Positions 9,610 through 19,800 are shown, numbered from the stretch's first letter. The stretch is 39,669 bases of DNA from Nemertoderma westbladi (GCA_032718475.1 JAUCBJ010003792.1:1-39669), one strand, 5' to 3'. The notes: generated by a model not told the origin, from the sequence alone. A program made the numbers and translations.

Positions 9610-11690
9610 TTTTGAATTCTATAAGCAAGGCCTTCGATTCAGTCGCTCGACAACGACCATGAATAGGAAGAAGAGAGTCCCTCAAGAAATGAAAACAAAT
9701 GAGTTGGTTCCAGACCCACAGAAGGGCATCCTAGCAACATATGGATCTTTTCGTGGAATGATTGATCTCGATTGCTACTGTACACAGCTACACAATATAA
9801 TCCTACTAAATCGCACCAGGGATCCTGTTGAGAGTCTGCTATGTCGAAATCAGAATGGGTTCCATAAAGGTCGAGGGACCATGGAGCCTGTTCTGGCATT
9901 CACAAGGATAATCGAAGAGTTATCAATAAAGACAGACAACTGGCTATTTTATTTGTTGACTTCTTTAAAGCCTTCGACTCAGTCTCCCGACCACGTATGT
10001 TCACAATACTTGCAGCATAATGGACTCCTGAGTAAATTATTGCAGCATCAGACCACACTATACGATGGTTCCACCCAATTTGGGGCTACTGGTGACACAG
10101 ATCCATTCAAAGTCTTAATGAGAGTCCTTCAGGGTGACACACTTGCACCATTCTTATTCGTAATTGTGGTTGATTATGTTCTACGCATGACCTTAGACCA
10201 TCTTAATAAAGATGGGGTGATGATGACACCACCCTATGATTCTATATAGAATTAGACCTCACATATAGAGAAACTGCTACGTAAAAGAGCCAAAACGGAT
10301 TTCGACCAAATAGATCAACAATAGCTCAGATACTTGCGCTACGGAGACTGATTGAGGGAATTAAGTCAAAGAATCTCCCCGCTGTCCTGACTTTTGCGGA
10401 CTTCAAGAAAGCATTTGATTCATTCCATAGAGGTAAAATGCTGGAAATCCTAAGAGCTTATGGAATACCAGAAGTAATTGTTGCTGGCATTGGATTGTTA
10501 TATTGTGACACAGAAGCTCAGGAAACTGAGTTCTTCTCAATCCTGGCTGGCGTACTGCAAGGTGACACATTGGCGCCATTACTATTTGTAATTGTACTTA
10601 CTTAATTTAATTTACTACTAAATTAATACTTAATACTTAATTGTACTAACTGTAATTACGCAATGACGAGGGCCACAAAGGGTGAAGATCTGGGATTCAT
10701 CCTACAAGAACGCAGAAGTAGTAGATATAATATACAGACACCAACTTTGCGGATGACATCGCCCTGCTTTCTAATAGGCTAGCAGATGCACAGCTTCTAC
10801 TGAATAAAGTGGAGAGAGTTGCTACGAGACGGAGGTTGGATTGCTTATAAATGCTATACCAAGACCGAATTTATGACCTTTGATGTTAATGGAAACTTGA
10901 CAACAATTGACAATAATCAACTAAGGAAGGTTGACGACTTCCAGTACCTTGGGTCATGGATAGAGAGTAGCAAAAAGGACATAGAAGTTAGGAAAGCAAA
11001 GGCTTGGGTAGCTCTATCAAAAATGGATACCATCTGGAAATCAGATCTCTCCAGGCACCTGAAGACTAAGTTCTTTCGAGCCACAGTGGAAAGTGTACTT
11101 TTATACGGGGGTGAGACCTGGACATTGACTAAATCACTTGAACAACGAATTGATGGTTGCTACACAAGACTACTAAGGGCAGCCCTAAACATCATCAGCT
11201 GGAGACAATACATGACAAATTCCGAGCTCTATGGTACTATAATACGAATACCACATCTATTAACCACCAGGTGAGGACATTCGAATACGTAAGGGAAAGG
11301 CATGGGCAGCCTTGAATAGGCTTTCCAGGATTTGGAAGTCACAGAGAATTAATCGGAAACTTAAGGTCCGATTATTTAGAGCAGCAGTAGTTCCAGTACT
11401 CCTCTATTTGAGTCAATGCTGGGCTCTAACTGCTGAGGAGACCAAATCTTTGGATGGCACATTCACAAGAATGCTACGCCGGGTTCATTGTGTCAAGTAC
11501 AATGCACACATCTCCAAACAGACACTATATAACATTGCAGGTGTCTCATTGGTTCCCCCAAGCTTAGAACACAGTCGCCTCCGCTTTGCAGGACATTGCT
11601 TTCGCCGTGAGGACCAGCCAGTGCATAATCGTGTGCTTTGACAGCCTCATGGAGTGAATAAGCATATGGTGGACAGCCCATGATGTGCCG
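9610..11690 (+). mobile_element. Mosaic LINE reverse transcriptase remnant
   Basis: Three pieces lie head to tail. A short KAFDSVARQR motif-A fragment (about 9620-9655) is followed by family 1 RT with VPQEMKTNELVPDPQKG, RDPVESLLCRNQNGF, then FVDFFKAFDSVSR in a shifted frame (about 9950-9990), and QGDTLAPFLFVIVVDYVLR (about 10132-10190). At about 10235 family 1 stops short of its YADD motif. A different RT (family 2) takes over: QNGFRPNRST and FADFKKAFDS (10290-10440), FADDIALLS (about 10750) and a thumb/C-terminal region to ELYGT (about 11240). Family 1 resumes near 11268 (IRIRKGKAWAALNRL) and ends with RLRFAGHCFRRED and a stop at 11639-11641. Multiple frameshifts make it non-functional. Confidence 0.85.
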
Positions 11691-11696
11691 CCACCA

Positions 11697-11720
11697 CCCC
11701 CCCCCCCCCCCCCCCCCCCC
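11697..11720 (+). repeat. 24-nt C homopolymer
   Basis: An uninterrupted run of 24 C about 55 bp after the end of the LINE coding remnant. Its complement is a 24-G tract. Confidence 0.9.
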
Positions 11721-13522
11721 AGCAGTTATCTAAAACGGCGTCTAAATATTTAACTTCCTTTTTATTTTCTATCCTATGGCCATATTAGTTACAATACTTA
11801 ATAAAATCGGGATCTATACTACTTTATCATATTATATATATTATTACGTGGTATACCAAAAACCATATATATGACTTCTCTATTTTCAACTAAAATATTT
11901 TTCGATTCGACAAAACTAAATCTTGTCAGAAATTACTTTCTTCTAATTTTGGTAATCATTTGGCTACCCTACCCCCACCCAGCCTGACCTTTACAGATAT
12001 GGATTATTACCATCGATTTTAATATTTTTATTTGATGTATTTTCACTTTTAAGTTAACCAAAGATTTCAATATATCTGAATTTCTCTAATTTGCTTCATG
12101 TACAGTATATATATATTGTTGTATACTACTGGTATATTGTAGCCTACTTCCAATACATATACTTCTGGTTGTTATGTTTTATTTTAAATGAGAATCTGTT
12201 TTTAATCAGATAAATTCCCGCTAGACCGGTTCAGCGCTGAGGGCATTATGTTCCACAGTAGTCCGCTTAGTACAGTATTATTATTACACTTATTTTGATT
12301 AACATACAGTACATAATATGTTTCCATCCTAAAGTACAGTAGGTAGAGTATTACTTGCTTGAGATTACAGTAAGACCTTGACATTTGGTTTAAATTCTGT
12401 AAATCTTATTTAAAAACAAAAACGGATAAATTTTTTACTAATACCCAGTAATTATATATCTATCTACCTATAACTGATGTTTATCCCTCATATTATATCA
12501 ACGACGTCCTTCGCCGAGGTAACACCGACGTAAAAATAAACCCGATTACTCGAAAGATTAACTGCATCACATTTGAGCTGTAAGCCTACATAGTGCTGTG
12601 TTACAGTACTTCCTACTACCCGATGTCCGCGCAGTGCTGTGCTACTTCCTACTACCCGATGTCCGCGCAGTGCTGTGCTACTTCCTACTACCGACGACGG
12701 AATTATCTCGGATTAAAACTCCCCAAACAAGTTCCAATCAATTAAAAAGATTGAAGTGCGGATGTCACACGGGAAGCCTAATGTCGGAACTGCTGTAATA
12801 TCAACATTTAGTTCGCCGCGATGTTACATATCTATCGTTCTATCTGAGCTACTTACCGGAGCTTACTACCCCTCCAACAAATTGACAGTAGATGCTGTTC
12901 ATGTTCAATCTTCCATCCCACCCATCAAACCATACAAATAATATATTCACCGATATTAGAGAAATAAATATAGTCTTTTTTTCCTTCCAATAATATACAG
13001 TAGTTAAATGGCGGGTTTTTACCTTTATTCTAATATAATGACTTATTTTCCTAAAAATACAGGACTTCCCGTACCGTGCACAAATACAGTACTGTGTCTA
13101 CTACAACTACCCGCGGCATTCTTTGTATTTAGTCGTTAGGCCTATACTGGTACTATCAGCCAATGTAATAAGTGCAATTTAGTGTAATGTATAAACAAAT
13201 TTTTTTTCGCTGTGTAATAATCCTCATATCATAAATATACATTATAAACAGTACATTCTACTGTACTACAAACATACTTAATATACGACATCATAATTAA
13301 TAGGCCTACATAGATAGAGTAAAGTTGATTAATCACAGGCTACTTCTATAAGATGGTTATTAATCTCAACCGTCACTTAAAGTGACCCATCCTATAAAGT
13401 TAAACTTTTTTTACGTCATTACAGTATGTTCGAGCTTATAAATAATTATATTATAAATTATTATAAATTAAAATTATAAAAAATCTACTAGCACTTTACA
13501 AAATTCTATACTTGTTACCTAG
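11721..13522. other. Gene-free region left of the first PDZ-gene exon
   Basis: AT-rich and without a supported gene apart from the repeat at 12592-12693. It is presumably intronic if upstream exons of the PDZ gene lie to the left. TAGGCCTA occurs at 13137-13144 and 13301-13308. Confidence 0.4.
12592..12693. repeat. 36-bp tandem repeat, nearly three copies
   Basis: Units begin AGTGCTGTG and contain CTTCCTACTACCCGATGTCC. The first carries about 5 extra bases, the second is 36 bp, and the third is truncated after CTACTACC. Confidence 0.9.
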
Positions 13523-13687
13523 GCGATGACGGTGATGTTTACAGTGACAGCGCCCAACTCAGCAGTATTATAGATGATATTGTCCATATTGGCCCTATTC
13601 CTATTGCCATCAATGATCTAGAGTGTCTCCCAGCGATGGAAGATTGTCCGTATATAAGAACCCATTGGGATTACAATAACTGTATGG
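13523..13687 (+). CDS. MPDZ/PATJ: MPDZ/PATJ-like exon: acidic linker before a PDZ domain
   Basis: This 165-nt exon is bounded by TTACCTAG (acceptor) and ATGG|GTAAGTTAG (donor). It reads from GAT at 13525 with one base left at the end, so it is a phase 1-1 exon. The translation is acidic (starts DDGDVYSDSAQLSSIIDD, ends HWDYNNCM) and has no domain of its own. It is assigned because its terminal G plus AG of the next exon makes GAG, giving MEELQKKY in frame with the PDZ exon. MPDZ and PATJ are multi-PDZ scaffolds at tight junctions and apical polarity complexes. The linker itself is poorly conserved, so support comes from splice sites and phase. The donor is also the founder-like first unit of the minisatellite that follows. 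Confidence 0.7.
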
Positions 13688-15470
13688 GTAAGTTAGATTA
13701 TTAAAGTGACTGTTTTTGGGTAAGTTAGAGGATTAAAATGGCTGGTTTTGGGTAAGTTAGGGGATTAAAATGACCGTTTTTGGGTAAGTTAGAGGATTAA
13801 AATTGCTGTTTTTGGGTAAGTTAGGGATTAAAGTGACTGTTTTTGGGTAAATTAGGGGATTAAAGTGACTGTTTTTCGGTAAGTTAGGGGATTAAAGTTA
13901 CTGTTTTTCGGTAAGTTAGGGGATTAAAGTGACTGTTTTTGGGTAAGTTAGATGATTAAAGTGACTGTTTTTGGGTAAGTTAGAGTATTAAAATGGCTGT
14001 TTTGGGTAAGTTAGAGGATTAAAATGGCTGTTTTTGGGTAAGTTAGGAGATTAAAGTGGCTGTTTTTGGGTAAATTAGGGGATTAAAGTGACTGTTTTTC
14101 GGTAAGTTAGGGGATTAAAGTGACTGTTTTTCGGTAAGTTAGGGGATTAAAGTGACTGTTTTTGGGTAAGTTAGATGATTAAAGTGACTGTTTTTGGGTA
14201 AGTTAGAGTATTAAAATGGCTGTTTTTGGGTAAGTTAGGAGATTAAAGTGACTGTTTTTCGGTAAGTTAGGGGATTAAAGTGACTGTTTTTCGGTAAGTT
14301 AGGGGATTAAAGTGACTGTTTTTGGGTAAGTTAGATGATTAAAGTGACTGTTTTTGGGTAAGTTAGAGTATTAAAATGGCTGTTTTGGGTAAGTTAGGGG
14401 ATTAAAATGACTGTTTTTGGGTAAGTCTTATGGGATTAAAGTGACTGTTTTTGGGTAAGTTTTATGGGATTAAAGTGACTGTTTTTGGGTAAGTTAGGGG
14501 ATTAAAGTGACTGTTTTTGGGTAAGTTAGAGTATTAAAATGGCTGTTTTGGGTAAGTTAGGGGATTAAAATGACTGTTTTTGGGTAAGTCTTATGGGATT
14601 AAAGTGACTGTTTTTGGGTAAGTTTTATGGGATTAAAGTGACTGTTTTTGGGTAAGTTAGGAGATTAAAGTGACTGTTTTTGGGTAAGTTAGGAGATTAA
14701 AGTGGCTGTTTTTGGGTAATTTAGGGGATTAAAGTGACTGTTTTGGGTAAGTTTATGGGATTAAAGTGGCTGTTTTTGGGTAAGTTTTATGGGATTAAAG
14801 TGACTGTTTTTGGGTAAGTTAGGGGATTAAAATGGCTGTTTTTGGGTAAGTTAGGAGATTAAAGTGGCTGTTTTTGGGTAAATTAGGGGATTAAAGTGAC
14901 TGTTGTTTTTCGGTAAGTTAGGGGATTAAAGTGACTGTTTTTCGGTAAGTTAGGGGATTAAAGTGACTGTTTTTGGGTAAGTTAGATGATTAAAGTGACT
15001 GTTTTTGGGTAAGTTAGAGTATTAAAATGGCTGTTTTGGGTAAGTTAGAGGATTAAAATGGCTGTTTTTGGGTAAGTTAGGGGATTAAAATGACTGTTTT
15101 TGGGTAAGTCTTATGGGATTAAAGTGGCTGTTTTTGGGTAAGTTTTATGGGATTAAAGTGACTGTTTTTGGGTAAGTTAGGAGATTAAAGTGACTGTTTT
15201 TGGGTAAGTTAGGAGATTAAAGTGACTGTTTTTGGGTAAGTTAGGGGATTAAAGTGACTATTTTTGGGTAAGTTAGGGGATTAAAGTGGCTGTTTTTGGG
15301 TAAGTTAGGGGATTAAAGTGACTGTTTTTGGGTAAGTTAGGGGATTAAAGTGACTGTTTTGGGTAAGTTTATGGGATTAAAGTGACTGTTTTGGGTAAGT
15401 TTATGGGATTAAAGTGACTGTTTTTGGGTAAGTTTTATGGGATTAAAGTGACTGTGTTTAGGTAAGTTAT
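13688..15470 (+). repeat. ~32-bp minisatellite built from a 5' splice site
   Basis: About 56 tandem units, mostly of the form GGTAAGTTAGGGGATTAAAG then TGACTGTTTTTG. The array starts at the first intronic base of the exon ending at 13687. By eye about 52 units keep GTAAGT and about four read GTAAAT or GTAATT. Higher-order blocks (two CGGTAAG units, then GATGATT, then GAGTATT) recur near 13870, 14095, 14255 and 14905. Every unit contains stop codons in register, so reading into the array would terminate. Confidence 0.95.
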
Positions 15471-15479
15471 TGTAATTTT

Positions 15480-15592
15480 AGTTGGTCACTCACAGCTTAA
15501 CAAAGTCGGCATTGGCGTCCAGGTGGGATCGAACTGGTGACCTCCGTGTAGGAAGTCTGCCGCTCTAACCATGCCGATAGCGGCTCAGATAA
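15480..15592 (-). mobile_element. tRNA-like SINE head
   Basis: On the minus strand the sequence carries TGGTTAGAGCGG, close to a pol III A box, and about 35 bases later AGTTCGATCCC, close to a B box. The spacing and the intervening anticodon-arm-like segment fit a tRNA-derived SINE promoter, but the T arm does not pair well, so this is not a functional tRNA. It lies in the intron between the first two PDZ-gene exons, just past the donor array. Confidence 0.5.
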
Positions 15593-15821
15593 AAGGAAGA
15601 CCTGGAAATACTGTAGGCTCCTACTACCTGATCTACCCATACCAATCACCTGCTGCTACTGTGCTCAACCCAAATGTACTTGATAGTTTTATCCGCACTC
15701 AGCCACCTGCGCCAATGTCAAAGTTAATCACCCAAAAAATCCAATGCTGATATACATTATACAGTACAAGTTTTGGATAGCAACACCGTTGTGTAAAATG
15801 TTGATATTACATTTTATTCAG

Positions 15822-16024
15822 AGGAACTTCAGAAGAAGTACTGTGACCTCCCTGGAGAGTTGTTACTGGCAGACCTAATGGAGGGGAGACAGTCTCTAGG
15901 TCTCGGTGTCAGTCTGGCAGGAAACCGAGACCGTAGCAAGGTATCTGTCTATATAGTCGGAATACACCCCGAGGGTCTGGTTGCTAGGGACCAGCGAATC
16001 AGAGTCAGCGACGAGATTATTGAG
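15822..16024 (+). CDS. MPDZ/PATJ: MPDZ/PATJ-like exon: N-terminal two thirds of a PDZ domain
   Basis: The 203-nt exon lies between ATTTTATTCAG (acceptor) and GAG|GTTAGA (donor), phase 1 in and phase 0 out. It encodes EELQKKYCDLPGELLLADL, the carboxylate-binding loop SLGLGVSL, the family signature AGNRDRSKVSVYIVGI and the region ending DEIIE. The LPGEL lead-in and the LAGN-DRS block are typical of the tenth PDZ of MPDZ and its PATJ counterpart, which bind C-terminal peptides of junctional and synaptic membrane proteins. Two glycines usual in the family are replaced: RDQRIRV where DGR is expected, and VSDE where VGDE is expected. MPDZ and PATJ cannot be separated from this fragment. Confidence 0.93.
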
Positions 16025-17126
16025 GTTAGAATTTTAATTCCGTTCAATTATTATAACTAATAACAAAGTTTTATGTTGCGAAGAATTGCCAGCCTTTCTT
16101 AAGAACTATATTCTAATTTTTCCTAATAATATTATACAAAATTATCCAGATCTGTTTAAAATCAATCAAATCATAGCAACCCTCTTTCATAAACAACTTT
16201 GTTGCAGAAATTTTTGTTGTTCTTCTGAGAGTTTTTCAGCAACAAGTTGTGTGTGATGTTGCTTCGTTTGAGGTAGTGGGCCAGTGCCAGGATGGAAGTC
16301 AACGAAAACGTGAAAAGTAATAGAAATAAACCTTAAAACCATATGAGTGATGAATGGTTTACTGTAAAATAAATTATTTTTTTATTATTTTACTAATTCA
16401 AAAACAGTAATTTTTTGCTATAGAGGCTCGTCGTATCCAAAGATATCAGTTAGTCACATATAAATAAACTGTAAGATTGTCGGAGAGTTGAGAGTAACTA
16501 ATTGTAATTACAGCCTGCGTGCTGTAGTTAGTTAGTTACCTGGTGAACAGAACATCATTGGCGCTCGCATCTGCAGCCTACAACACTAAGAGCAGCTGGC
16601 CGCAGGAAGGTAATTAGATTTACTGGTTTCAGAATACCTATTTATATATAAATGCTACACTGAAAGTCAGTAGGTAGGTGATTAGGGTACCCGGGGGCTT
16701 CTCTCACACATTGCCGTGGATTATACTTATACAGTACTAAGAATGTTCTGTAATTATTAACTTTCATCAGCCATTCTCTTAATGGGCCTAGCTCGTGAAT
16801 GCAACACCATCTGATAACGTCAAATTACAAAGGATAACAGTATGTCACTTCCTAACAATACCCCCTCTGGCTCGCCTTAATTATAAACTGAGCCTAACAT
16901 ATCCCAAACTGTGTTCGCTATCACTAGCTACTGATGTGTACAGTTTATCATATCAAATTTCAAATAGTTATAATTATGAGCTTTTATACTCAGAGTGTGA
17001 GCTTACTGTAGAGCTGTTAGCATACATGTACAATAGAGTTGGTCGTTAGTATCGTTACATAGTACCTTTGTGAAAAATGATTTTGCCCCTCCCCGGTGTA
17101 CAAGGCTGAGATAAATCCCTCTTGAA
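16025..17126. other. Intron, left part, unassigned
   Basis: Intronic sequence of the PDZ gene between the domain's two exons. No gene is supported; an 84-codon open frame at 16795-17049 has no recognisable features and lies on the coding strand of the intron. Confidence 0.5.
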
Positions 17127-17581
17127 ATGACTCCCCAGTCGTATCAGCCTAGGCTGAGAACACTCCCCAGTTCTTATCTCAGCATTGGCTGAGAACACTC
17201 CCCAGTTCTTATCTCAGCATTGGCTGAGAACACTCCCCTTAGGCTGAGATGACTCCCCTTAGGCTGAGATGACTCCCCTTTGGCTGAGATGACTCCCCTT
17301 AGGCTGAGATGACTCCCCTTAGGCTGAGATGACTCCCCTTAGGCTGAGATGACTCCCCTTAGGCTGAGATGACTGCCCTAATTGAGTTATAATTCATATC
17401 CGTACCGATGTTATTTTCGTATATTGCAAAAATAAAACTGTAAACTATGTTATTGAGTTATAGTTTATTGTTTTGGTTAGAAAAGCCCGCCACTGTAACC
17501 TGCTCCTTTCCGTTAATTAAGAAATCTAAGGAGAAAGCTGGGGAGTGTTCTCAGCCTAGGCTGAGATGACTGGGGAGTCAT
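17127..17581. mobile_element. Small inverted-repeat element, copy C, with TIR-derived internal repeats
   Basis: It begins ATGACTCCCCAGTC (17127) and ends with the complement GACTGGGGAGTCAT (17581). About 40 bp of each end match in inverted orientation around the CAGCCTAGGCTGAG palindrome. The centre (about 17395-17530), read on the minus strand, contains GGAAAGGAGCAGGTTACAGT and CTAACCAAAACAATAAACTA, the same core as copies A, B and D. Between left end and core the TIR motif is tandemly amplified. It lies in a PDZ-gene intron. Confidence 0.75.
17165..17372. repeat. TIR-derived tandem repeats inside copy C
   Basis: Two ~35-bp units (CACTCCCCAGTTCTTATCTC then AGCATTGGCTGAGAA) pass into about eight 20-bp units, CTCCCCTTAGGCTGAGATGA. 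All are permutations of the element's own terminal sequence. Confidence 0.9.
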
Positions 17582-17718
17582 ATTTGGTGGAGAGTTATAT
17601 CAACCTGTTACACCGGCCCTCGTTAATATCTCCGCTAACAACGGACTTAGCACAGACGCGCACTGTCAGCCAAGCCATCTCGTTATTAGATTATTAAAAT
17701 TAAAAATCATGCAGAGAT

Positions 17719-17739
17719 ATTAATAATAATAATAATAAC
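17719..17739. repeat. TAA microsatellite
   Basis: About six TAA units within the PDZ-gene intron. Confidence 0.85.
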
Positions 17740-17899
17740 AGCCGGCGTAAGTTACATACATTTTGCCGGCAGTAGGAGGGCAGACAGACAGATTAATTGT
17801 AATTAAATATTTAAATTGCTTCTGGGACAGCAGATGTGCGGTGTTCTGAGATATTATTGAGTTTTTTTTTTGTTTCAGAGGTGAATGAATGAGGGTTTG

Positions 17900-17980
17900 T
17901 TTCCTTGTAGGTTAATATGGTCACGTGATTTACGAACTGTTACTTTGTAGGTAAATGGTCACGTGATTTACGGACGGTCA
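17900..17980 (+). repeat. Duplicated 3' splice site with first exon bases
   Basis: CTTGTAGGTTAATATGGTCA at 17904 and CTTTGTAGGTAAATGGTCA at 17943 are about 40-bp tandem copies. Each spans acceptor, exon start and the block TGGTCACGTGATTTACG. The downstream copy is the real exon start at 17951. The upstream copy has an equally plausible TTGTAG acceptor (17905-17910). Confidence 0.85.
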
Positions 17981-18106
17981 CACCAAAATGCCTCAGCAAT
18001 TATAAAGATGACCCCACCACCGTTGGTGTTACTTATACACCGCTGGGACGGCAACATTGATTCTATGGCAGTCTCCCCTGTGGTCTACCCTTTATCACTA
18101 GTTGAG
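17951..18106 (+). CDS. MPDZ/PATJ: MPDZ/PATJ-like exon: C-terminal third of the PDZ domain
   Basis: This 156-nt exon (52 codons, phase 0-0) lies between TTTGTAG and GAG|GTGAGT. It begins VNGHVIYGRSHQNASAIIK, which continues the preceding exon's EIIE into the usual E-V/I-N-G of the family. The second helix starts at SHQNA. The histidine at its first position is the hallmark of class I PDZ domains, which bind S/T-X-hydrophobic C termini. The last strand LVLLIHRWDG and the tail DSMAVSP match the QMAV-P tail of vertebrate homologues. The start at 17951 rather than 17911 follows from frame: the upstream duplicate acceptor leads to a TGA after five codons. Confidence 0.95.
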
Positions 18107-18261
18107 GTGAGTTTTATAGAACTTTTACGAATTATTATACGGTATAACTTCTACCTGTATAGCTTTTAAGGCAACTATTGTGGACATTTTTATATTACTT
18201 GATATCTTTTAAATAACTTTTGCTATGAAAACTGGTGCTTAAGATTTCGTTGTTTTTACAG

Positions 18262-18376
18262 ACAACAGAAAGAAGACATCCCCTAAGAAGTCAATCTAGT
18301 GAAGAGAACAAACAAACATTGCACACCCCTACGTCGCCAGGGGGCGTTATTCAACAAAATGAAACGTCACACCACG
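18262..18376 (+). CDS. MPDZ/PATJ: MPDZ/PATJ-like exon: linker after the PDZ domain
   Basis: This 115-nt exon lies between TTTTTACAG and CACG|GTAAGAAC, phase 0 in and phase 1 out. It encodes 38 residues of polar, S/T/Q/E-rich sequence (TTERRHPLRSQSSEENKQ at the start, VIQQNETSHH at the end), the kind of linker expected between consecutive PDZ domains. Support is splice-site quality, phase agreement and position; the sequence itself is not conserved enough to recognise. The exon carrying the next PDZ domain was not found in the window, so the following intron probably exceeds 21 kb or the gene model ends in an unseen way. Confidence 0.75.
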
Positions 18377-19540
18377 GTAAGAACTAAGGGCCACAACAGC
18401 TGTACGTACTGTATGTACAAACAGTACGTAATAAGGTACAAACAGCTAAAATAAGGTACAAACAGCTACAATAAGGTACAAACAGCTACAATAAGGTACA
18501 AACAGCTACAATAAGGTACAAACAGTTACATTAAGGTACACACACGCTACAATAAGGTACACACAGCTACAATAAGGTACAAACAGTTACATTAAGGTAC
18601 ACACACGCTACAATAAGGTACAAACAGCTACAATAAGGTACAAAGAGCTACAATAAGGTACAAACAGCTACAATAAGGTACAAACAGCTACAATAAGGTA
18701 CAAACAGCTACAATAAGGTACAAACAGCTACAATAAGGTACAAACAGTTACATTAAGGTACAAACAGCTACAATAGGTACACACACGCTACAATAAGGTA
18801 CAGACAGTTACATTAAGGTACACACACGCTACAATAAGGTACAGACAGTTACATTAAGGTACACACACGCTACAATAAGGTACAAAGAGCTACAATAAGG
18901 TACAAACAGCTACAATAAGGTACAAACAGCTACAATAAGGTACAAACAGCTACAATAAGGTACAAACAGTTACATTAAGGTACACACACGCTACAATAAG
19001 GTACAAACAGCTACAATAAGGTAAAAGAGCTACAATAAGGTACAAACAGCTACAATAAGGTACAAACAGCTACAATAAGGTACACACACGCTACAATAAG
19101 GTACACACAGCTACAATAAGGTACAAACAGTTACATTAAGGTACACACACGCTACAATAAGGTACAAACAGCTACAATAAGGTACAAAGAGCTACAATAA
19201 GGTACAAACAGCTACAATAAAGTACAAACAGCTACAATAAGGTACAAACAGCTACAATAAGGTACAAACAGTTACATTAAGGTACACACACGCTACAATA
19301 AGGTACAAACAGCTACAATAAGGTACAAAGAGCTACAATAAGGTACAAACAGCTACAATAAGGTATAAACAGCTACAATAAGGTACAAACAGCTACAATA
19401 AGGTACAAAGAGCTACAATAAGGTACAAACAGCTACAATAAGGTACAAACAGCTACAATAAGGTACCGGTACACACACGCTACAATAAGGTACAAACAGC
19501 TACAATAAGGTACACACACGCTGCAATAAGGTACAGACAG

Positions 19541-19800
19541 ATTAAAATAGTCATAACTACTGTACACTATACAGTACCATAACGGTATCGGTTTTGTATA
19601 TATCTTTGTAGGTTTTGAATTGGTTGTTTTAGTTAAATTGTATTAATATTGTGTTTAAAATAATATACCACTGAAGACGCGCGGGAAGCGTGAAATAGCT
19701 ATATGGTAAACTAACAATATTTTATATTAGCCGTGGCTCAAGACCCTTACTCGTCATTAATATTTATAATTTGAGTATGCTTACGCCACGAAAGGCATCG
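19541..19800. other. Unique island inside the satellite array
   Basis: About 260 bp unrelated to the flanking units. The right edge grades back into array-like words (TTACATTAACTCGCT). It carries a hammerhead-like motif and is probably an inserted short retroelement or a piece of one. Confidence 0.7.
19645..19721 (+). ncRNA. Degenerate type I hammerhead ribozyme
   Basis: Same layout as the motif at 1753-1818. Outer stem I pairs AATATTG (19645-19651) with CAATATT (19715-19721). Inner stem I pairs TACCA (19666-19670) with TGGTA (19704-19708). Core box CTGAAGA is at 19671-19677. Stem II is CGC/GCG with a 7-nt loop (19678-19690), then GAA at 19692-19694. A 2-bp AT/AT stem III is closed by AGCT, and H17 is A19703. 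One extra T (19691) separates stem II from GAA, which breaks the conserved core spacing, so it may be inactive. Confidence 0.5.

Noticed and set aside
9639-9899. 86-codon minus-strand frame within the LINE
   Set aside because: It is the antisense shadow of reverse transcriptase sequence read on the plus strand.
13688-15470. CRISPR-like array in the 32-bp repeats
   Set aside because: Units are directly adjacent with no unique spacers, and the context is a eukaryotic intron.
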